The position numbers were made by a program, and so were the translations under genes. Below are positions 57,796-64,000 of a stretch of 64,000 nucleotides of DNA, in pieces. Each line of letters starts with the position of its first letter. Position 1 is the stretch's first letter. The notes under the pieces are model-generated. The model was given only the letters and a program-made list of their open reading frames with translations. It was not told the DNA's origin and did not search any database. This DNA is from Plasmodiophora brassicae (taxonomy: Eukaryota > Endomyxa > Phytomyxea > Plasmodiophorida > Plasmodiophoridae): NCBI GenBank assembly GCA_039704465.1, contig JASFAU010000012.1:434001-498000 (forward strand), read 5' to 3'.

Positions 57796-58009
57796 ATGCG
57801 TTCCTGACGCAATTCCTGGTCAAGATCGCTGAACTGGCCGCAACCGAGAGAGCCAAGGGCGACCAGGGCTCGTCCGAATCGCGCCGATCGACATTGTAAA
57901 CACTGCCCATGATCTTGTTGCACGTGCTGTCGTAGTAGGTACCTCCCTTCGACCGGGTGGCTGCTCTGTGTGTGCAGTGTGACGACGACTTGCGTCGTGC
58001 ACCGACGAT

Positions 58010-59085
58010 ATGGCAGCGGTGTCGGCTGCCGCTGCCAGTGCCGCTGTCTTTCTTCTAGCGACCATTGCTGGGACGTCGACACCACCGTCGTTCTACCGGT
58101 CGACAGAGGCGATCCATACGTTGCTGAAGAGGGCGGAAGCGGAGCACCCGGGTCGCTTGCGGGTCGAGACTCATCGCCTGCGGCAGACCAGGGACCTGTT
58201 CGACTATGTCGACGTCGCCTGCATCGCCGCTCGCCAGCAGCCGGCACGCTTGAAAGCGCTCGTTGTATGCGGCGAGCACGGCCGCGAATTAATCACTGCA
58301 GAGATCGGTCTCCACCTCATCGGTCACGAGCACTTGCGGCCGCCCGTCGCCCGCGTATGTCTGACTTGTCGAATGGAACAGAGGACGCCGTGCAGGACGC
58401 CCTGTCGAGCGTTGACCTATGTGTGATCCCGATCCTGTCGACCTGGTCCAGGGACCAGGCCGAGCGAGGCCGGCCTTGCACAAGGAAGAACGCCAGAGGC
58501 GTCGACCTGAACCGCAACTGGCCGTTCATGTGGAACGGCGACGGCGCCAGTCCAACCCACGCCGACGAGACCTACCCAGGGCAACACCCGTTCTCGGAAG
58601 CGGAATCCAGATTGGCATGTGGGACGCGACCCGTTTCGCGGCAGGTCCACTGACGCGCGTGACGCCAGGTGCGGGATCTGGTGGCACGATGGCGACCCGA
58701 CCTGTACATCAACGTGCACAGCGGTCTGCGCGAGATGTACTTCGGGTGGGATCACAAAGTGGAGCTCATCGACGAGGCTGAGTACATCAAGGAGACGTTG
58801 TTCGGGCCCGTGCAGTCGACGTGCAGGTGCACGTTTGGCGGCGGCGGCGAGATCGGCGGGTACCTTGCATACGGGACCAGCATGGACTACATGTACGCCG
58901 AGATGGGCATCAACGTATCGCTGACGTTCGAGGTGTACGGGGACGAGCGGTCGGCCAGCGATTGCTTTCGCCTGTTCAACCCGGTCGATCGAGAGACGTA
59001 CGATGAGGTGTTGCGGTCGTGGACGCAGGTCATCAGACGGGTCAGCGGACAGCTCGCCGAGGATTACGGGCACGGTCGGCAATAA
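58010..59085 (+). CDS. M14-family zinc carboxypeptidase, secreted
   Basis: ATG at 58010 opens a signal peptide (MAAVSAAAASAAVFLLATIA). The zinc ligands are visible as CGEHGRELIT (HxxE) and YINVHSG (third ligand His). Substrate and catalytic residues lie in GVDLNRNW (Asn-Arg) and LTFEVYGD (general-base Glu). Length, about 320 residues, fits a catalytic domain without a propeptide. Exon 1 ends near 58370-58390 with a short intron whose exact donor is unclear. The next intron (58615-58668, 54 nt) is GC-AG and joins EAESRL to VRDLVARWRPD in frame. It likely trims C-terminal residues of peptides outside the cell or in the secretory path. Confidence 0.85.
58615..58668 (+). other. Candidate GC-AG intron in the carboxypeptidase gene
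   Basis: TTG/GCATGT...GCCAG/GTG. The only GT nearby (58619) would put the catalytic exon out of frame. Length 54 nt is typical for this genome. Confidence 0.5.
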
Positions 59086-59132
59086 CAGAGGCGGAGTCGT
59101 CCAATGCAGAATATAATGAGAGACTGATTTGC

Positions 59133-60465
59133 CTAGTCGTCCTGTGGCTTCGGGTCGGGATCAACAGCGGGTTGCGACGCCGACGACGGCGTCGTTGGCT
59201 CGATCCTGGACAGGGTCGCCAATAATAGGTTCTTCTCCTCTACGAACTGATCGTCGTCTAACAGGCAAGGTTCAGACGAGTCGATTGCCGACATCGCACA
59301 GCGCGCATACCCTTATCGCTTTGGAACGTCTTTAAGAAATCTATGAGCCGGTCCCTGTTGAGCACGATAATGTCGAGAACGGGCTGCGACTTCTTCGGGT
59401 TCGCAATGAACACTTTGAACACGTGAAACGCCTCGAACTGGATGGTCTTGCTCGGCACCCTCAGCAGGTTCATCATTATCCTCAAGTTGACCGGGTCGTT
59501 GATATACCGAATCATGACGGCATAGTTCTTCTTGTCAAGCAGGATCTCGCCCAGCAGCTTCAGCGATTGCCTCTTCGTGACGTAGTTGGGGCTCTGGATC
59601 AGTTCGTTGTACAGCGGAATAATCTGCGGAACACCTTAACAATGGAGATCAAACGATGCAACACGCCGACTACCTTGTCGTAATTCTGCTCCAGGAACGT
59701 TGACGACAGGGTTTTGTGCTTGGTCAGGCATTGGCGGAACGTGGCAAACGCGTCGGAGGCGACGTCGAAATTTGTTTTCTGTGGACGCACATCAATCCCC
59801 CTCGCAGGCATCCGCCGACAGTGTATCTCTCTGACCGACCTGAACAAAGTCAAAGAACTTGAAGAACAGGTCCTGCGACTCGAGCAGGATCTGATTCAGG
59901 CATTCGTGGCGAATGCACTCCCTAAGAATCATACCGCAATTCAGGGCGATGTCCGAGTCCTCGTAACCCTGTGTTGCAACGAGGCGCAGTAGTATTCAGC
60001 AACCAATGCAGACCGTCCATGGACGGCAATACAGCGTCTGACCTCGACGAGCAGTTTGATGACTTCCGAGTGCGACTCAACGTATTGGACAGCGAGGTTA
60101 TGCTGGCCTCGTCGTAGAAGAAAATTGAAAACCATGGCAACGTCTTTCCTGGTTTCGAATTCAAATTTCGAAATGTTGCGCAAGAGGTCCAGGAGGAGTT
60201 CAGCGGCAAACAATTCCTCGACGAGCTTCTCGATCAGTTCCGGTTTCGCCTCGTGGTCGCCGTCGCCATACAGCATCAGCTTCATCGCCGACAGGTTCGC
60301 CGAGATTTTCTCGGACGACTTGGTGACGCCGGGGTCGGCATCAGCGGCGGCGGCGGCGGCGACGGGAGCGGCGGGCGCCCCCGACGAGAAGGTCGCCAGG
60401 AGCTGCTTGGTCGACTTGACGAGCTCGGTGGGCGACTTCTTGCCCCGGCCGAACAGGAACGCCAT
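59133..60465 (-). CDS. Mo25/CAB39 scaffold protein
   Basis: ATG at 60465 ([20 protein letters not shown]), close to the Mo25 start (..F.K..KSP.ELVK..K). An Ala/Pro-rich insert follows ([20 protein letters not shown]), not usual in the family. Then come [36 protein letters not shown]-type region split by introns, [39 protein letters not shown] and the C-terminal [20 protein letters not shown], stop at 59133. Armadillo-like repeats of Mo25 bind the pseudokinase STRAD or germinal-centre kinases and switch on the kinase partner. About six exons with short introns; borders in the middle are approximate. Confidence 0.9.
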
Positions 60466-60738
60466 CGGAACACGGCAAGCCCGGGGCAGCCGGCGCCCAG
60501 CTTGCTGATCAACGGCAACCCCAAAAAAGATCGGCAGCCGCCGCACGCGTCCCCGAGATTGACGGAAAACGAACGCCGCTGACGACCGCCCGTTTTGTGC
60601 ACGCTGATCGCTGATCGAGCAACCGACCAATTCGTCAAAACTGCCAAACACCGCGAGAGACACTGGGCGGCGTTGCTGCCGGATCCCCAGGAGGGAGTGG
60701 CAGTCGGATCACCAGGAGAGAATGGCAGGGCGCTCGGT
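60466..60738. other. Spacer between tandem minus-strand genes
   Basis: 273 bp upstream of the Mo25 start, after the stop of the HEAT-like gene. It holds a near-direct repeat, GATCCCCAGGAGGGAGTGGCAG and GATCACCAGGAGAGAATGGCAG type, at about 60681-60728. Confidence 0.4.
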
Positions 60739-62745
60739 TTATGATACGACGGGGACGACGGTGGCAACCTCCCAGCGGCGACGGTCATGGTCGACGGCGA
60801 CAATGGCGACAGACGCCGCAGCGACCGGGTCGGAGCGGAACGGGCAGTCCCGCGCAAATCGCCCTTGATCGAGGTCCAGCGGGACGACGCCGTCGCCGTC
60901 GATGACGGCGTAGACGGACGCGACGCGGTCGACCAGGTCTTGTCGAAACCGGCCTACGATGCGTTAGACAGCGACGGCGCGATGCGGCGCAGACCCAAAC
61001 GAACCCGAAACAGCGATACTGCAGCGGTCAGCAGAAATGGAGGCCTTGACGCCGACCAAGTTCGGTCGATGGTGTACGAAGAAAGCCGGGGGGAACGCCG
61101 TATAGGAACGGTCGTCAGCCGCCAAGGTTTCTATTTGTTGGCGAGAACGTGGCCCCAAAGACATGACGGATCTGGTGAGCCGAGACAACTGGTGTCCAAT
61201 TGCGCCTGTTGCACGACACGGGATCAGTTCAGGGCAGACCGCCGCAACCTGGGCAAGCCGCACCTAAACGGCGTGCGTCTGGACCGAACGGTGAACCCCG
61301 CTCCTCAATGAGTGCGATGCGATGTTCGAGGAAGGCCTCCTGGAAGTCCATGCTCGAAGACGACGAGCGCATGGCCCTCAGACACAGCTGGGCTTCGCGC
61401 AGACAACAGACGCTTCCAGCCTGCACGTCGTGATTAACAGATGGCACGACGTACGATCGCAAATACACGAACGATGTCACTCGTGGTCTTGACAAGGCTC
61501 TCGCAGATGCATCGGAGTGCCTTCACCCACAGAACAAAGCGAACGTCTCGAAGGTCGAGCCGAGCCAACAGGCCATCAGCTAAAGGTGCAAGGTCTGGAG
61601 CGCCATCCTGGATCACAACAACCGCAACGTCGTATGAGGCCAGTGATGTCTACGAGTTGTCAAACAGCGTTAGATTTCACGACTCGAAACGACCCAATGA
61701 GTCGCTTACAGGCGCAGAAGACACGACTGCGTCAAGGACCTCGACGAATTGCGATCGAAGAGCGGTCGAGCGGCGCGCCCCGCGTATACATGCCGTTGCC
61801 AGTAATCGGTGAGGCACGTGCTCAAGACCTGCTCGACACTGGTCGAGGAGCATCTTGGCGGAATCCATGGACAGTTCTACGACCTGCAAAGACCAGTGAT
61901 CAACCATCGTGAAGGCCACATATCGCACAGCAATTGTGTACGTGGACTAGGCAAACGCAAACGCATGCAAGGGCGCCGTGCTCGGGTGACGAAGCATTTC
62001 TATTTAGGAGCGCATCGATGACGTCGTTCCCTCGGTCAGGGACGCATTTGACAGCATGCGCGACCCGTTTCCAGACGCCCTTCGTCAGCGGCTCCTGGGA
62101 CTTCAAGACGGTGAGGACCGCATCGATCAAGGCATCGTATTGCTTCTGCTGTGTGAAAACGCATAACGATGCATAAGGTCGCTGGGTCGAAAGGTGGATA
62201 TCGGAACGGGGTCTCGAGTCAAGCTTCTGCAGCAGTAGCCGAGTGTGCCTCGGCAAGTCGGGTCGACTAATCAGGCGGGTCACGCAGGCAGCGATGTGAG
62301 AGTTGCCACAATCCACGCGTTGCAGGGCGCCAACGCAATGCTCTGCAATGACGTCATCCGAGACGTGCCCTTCGAGAACAGCGACGACCGCGTGAACGAT
62401 CCGCTCATCCCGAGGTCCCTGGATCGCAGTCAGGACGGCAACAATCCACGCCGGATCTTTCGTCGAATCCAACGTCGCGCAAAGCGCCCGCATCGTCTGG
62501 TCCGACGGCTTCATGGCACGCAGCGTCCGCGCGATTACCAGCCGCACGTACGCCGTCGTCGACGCCGCCTCGAACAACTGCACCAGCGACGCATGCACGC
62601 GACGCGCGTCGACCGGCGACGCACGCCTCGCCAACGCTGGCAATACGGGCAGCACGTCCAGCGGGCTCGCCGCCAGCTTCGCCAGCTGCTGATGCAGCCC
62701 GCCGCCGGGTCGCAGCGGCTCGGCTGCCCAAATACTGCCGGGCAT
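60739..62745 (-). CDS. HEAT-repeat-like helical protein, possibly related to Integrator INTS4
   Basis: Start at the ATG at 62745 (MPGSIWAAEPLRPGGG). The first exon (to about 61985) is all-helical with HEAT-like units (ARRVHASLVQLFEAASTTAY, VRLVIARTLRAMKPSDQTMR, DPAWIVAVLTAIQGPRDERI, VVAVLEGHVSDDVIAEHCVG). Later minus-strand blocks (MDSAKMLLDQCRAGLEHVPH, LWVKALRCICESLVKTTSDI, EEAFLEHRIALIEERG) continue this. A terminal block (IVGRFRQDLVDRVASVYAVI, RRRWEVATVVPVVS) ends at TAA at 60739 and looks beta-rich. HEAT repeats followed by a beta domain is the plan of INTS4, but the identity is a guess. Exon joins after the first are unsure. Confidence 0.45.
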
Positions 62746-62979
62746 CCCCAAAATACCGGAAATGACACGACCCGGCCGGCCGGGGGCGGGTTGCCCGCCA
62801 TTTCGAAGGCGCGCGAGGCACTTCCGGAAAAAACCTGTGCGACCGGAAAAAGTGGACGCCGCGGTTGGGGGGAGGACGGTGCGTCGCGGGCGCGTGCGGA
62901 CACCGTACGGAGAGAACGTGGTGCCCGTCGCCCGGGCGCCCCTATCCGGCGGACACCGGTACCCACCTTCGTGACATTG
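62746..62979. other. Divergent upstream region
   Basis: 234 bp between the HEAT-like gene and the EGF-type gene start. No distinct motif seen. Confidence 0.35.
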
Positions 62980-64000
62980 ATGGTGGGTGCGGTCTGTCGT
63001 ATAGTCTCCCTGCTGGTGGTCCTCGTCGGTGCCGTTGCCTGCGGGAAGCGCCTGTCGTCATGCGCGCCTGCCCAGTTGACATGTCGGAACGGCGGGTATG
63101 TCCTGGAGAAGGACTGCCATGGACGCCTGCCAGGCAAGTGTAAGAAGGAGGAGTTCGGCATCGTCACGAAATGCACGTGTCGTCCTGGGTACTATGGGCG
63201 GGACTGCAGCCTGCACTTGGAAGCGACGAGGGCATGCCCGAGAGGGACGGTCTACAGCAACGACGGGCTCAGCATGCAGGGCATGCAGCGCTCCATTTGC
63301 AGTGTCCAGTACTCGCAGGCGTTCGACAACCCGCTCATCAAGTTCCGTGACCATTCCATTGACGTCGAGGTTGACCCCGGACACAAACGCGTGAAACTTT
63401 CAATATTGACGCGGTCCACGTCGTGTACGACCATGTTCAACATGTTCACCTGCGAGGTTAGCTGGGTTGCCGCACCTGCCACTGGCTGTCCTGACGCGCG
63501 TTGAACAACAGGCGACCGATTGTGAGCTTCAGCGTCTGGACAAGACGGACACGTATAAGATGGCGTGCCCATCGAAGAAGTGCACGACGTGCATGGATTC
63601 AGCGGATCGGGCCGTCCGGAAGGCGTGCCCTATGATCGCTGTCAACGGGTTAAACTACTGGCAGAATCAGGGGCTGCCTATGGACTACGTGTTCGAGCTG
63701 CTGCCGAATGGGCAGTACATCGTTCGGCTGGAGCTCTCCCAGCTGCCAGGCATCGGCTCACTCGCCATGGCCGCCGACTGCTTGGCAGGTGGTTGCATCA
63801 CGACGTACCCGCCCGATGTCGTCGTCAGCATTGGCGGAACCGTGTCCAGCGGGCCGAACAGCAACACCGTCTTCACGATCATCGCCTTTGCAATTGTTTC
63901 CGCTGTCGCCGTTGTTTCTGTTGCACTCGCCCGGGCTGTGCACGGCGTCTCTGAAGAGCTCAAGACGACGCCCTCCCTGGTCGAGGAGACTGCCAACAAG
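62980..64000 (+). CDS. EGF-like type I membrane protein, 3' end outside window
   Basis: ATG at 62980 opens a signal peptide (MVGAVCRIVSLLVVLVGAVA). Then comes an EGF-like Cys pattern: CAPAQLTCRNGGY, CHGRLPGKC, CTCRPGYYGRDC (the CxCxxGYxGxxC signature). A 54-60-nt intron after MFTCE (about 63457-63510) joins to ATDCELQRLDKTDTYKMACP, a second Cys-rich region (CPSKKCTTC, AADCLAGGC). A transmembrane segment, NTVFTIIAFAIVSAVAVVSV, lies close to the end, followed by a cytoplasmic tail that runs past 64000. This is a cell-surface protein, possibly adhesive. No orthologue recognised. Confidence 0.7.

Overview
The window is nuclear DNA from a eukaryote. Genes are split by short introns, mostly 47-82 nt, and the proteins are eukaryote-specific: MCM2, Mediator subunit MED23, the 26S proteasome lid subunit Rpn9, a DHHC palmitoyltransferase, the mitochondrial ATP synthase gamma chain, a ZnT5/Msc2-type zinc transporter, Mo25, the complex I assembly factor NDUFAF5 and a CFAP144-like flagellar protein. 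Moderately GC-rich compact genes, many tiny introns, a flagellated stage and a hAT element resembling those of oomycetes point to a flagellated protist. My best guess is a plasmodiophorid (Phytomyxea, Rhizaria), but this rests on general character and not on a species marker.

Layout. 1-1.3 kb: the end of an AstE/AspA-type deacylase gene. 1.3-20.2 kb: a repeat-rich accessory region. It holds three members of a zinc-finger gene family (two with a predicted signal peptide, one decayed), a transposon-derived gene, two Ty3/gypsy chromoviruses of about 5.2 kb in inverted orientation 412 bp apart, and a 1257-bp hAT element inside the second zinc-finger gene. 20.2-22.9 kb is gene-poor. 22.9-36.5 kb: tRNA-Thr(CGT), an Sfi1-like repeat protein, small membrane and secreted proteins, CFAP144-like, a PPR-like protein, an unidentified secreted protein, NDUFAF5, DHHC, a beta-helix protein and HSP20. 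36.7-49.5 kb: MCM2, RPN9 and MED23 (divergent pair) and the zinc transporter. 49.5-64 kb: an LRR-SEL1 fusion, an intronless 645-aa orphan, ATP synthase gamma, an unknown gene, an M14 carboxypeptidase, Mo25, a HEAT-like protein and an EGF-type surface protein that runs off the window.

The genes do not form one pathway; core housekeeping genes alternate with lineage-specific secreted or orphan genes. The most unusual content is the 1.3-20.2 kb block. There, genes joining a secretory signal peptide, acidic tandem repeats and C2HC/C2H2 zinc fingers flank a very large transposon palindrome, and one of them is split by a hAT insertion that can be read to the base. Exon boundaries were inferred by eye from reading frames, GT-AG or GC-AG signals and family conservation, so coordinates of multi-exon genes are outer limits of the coding region.
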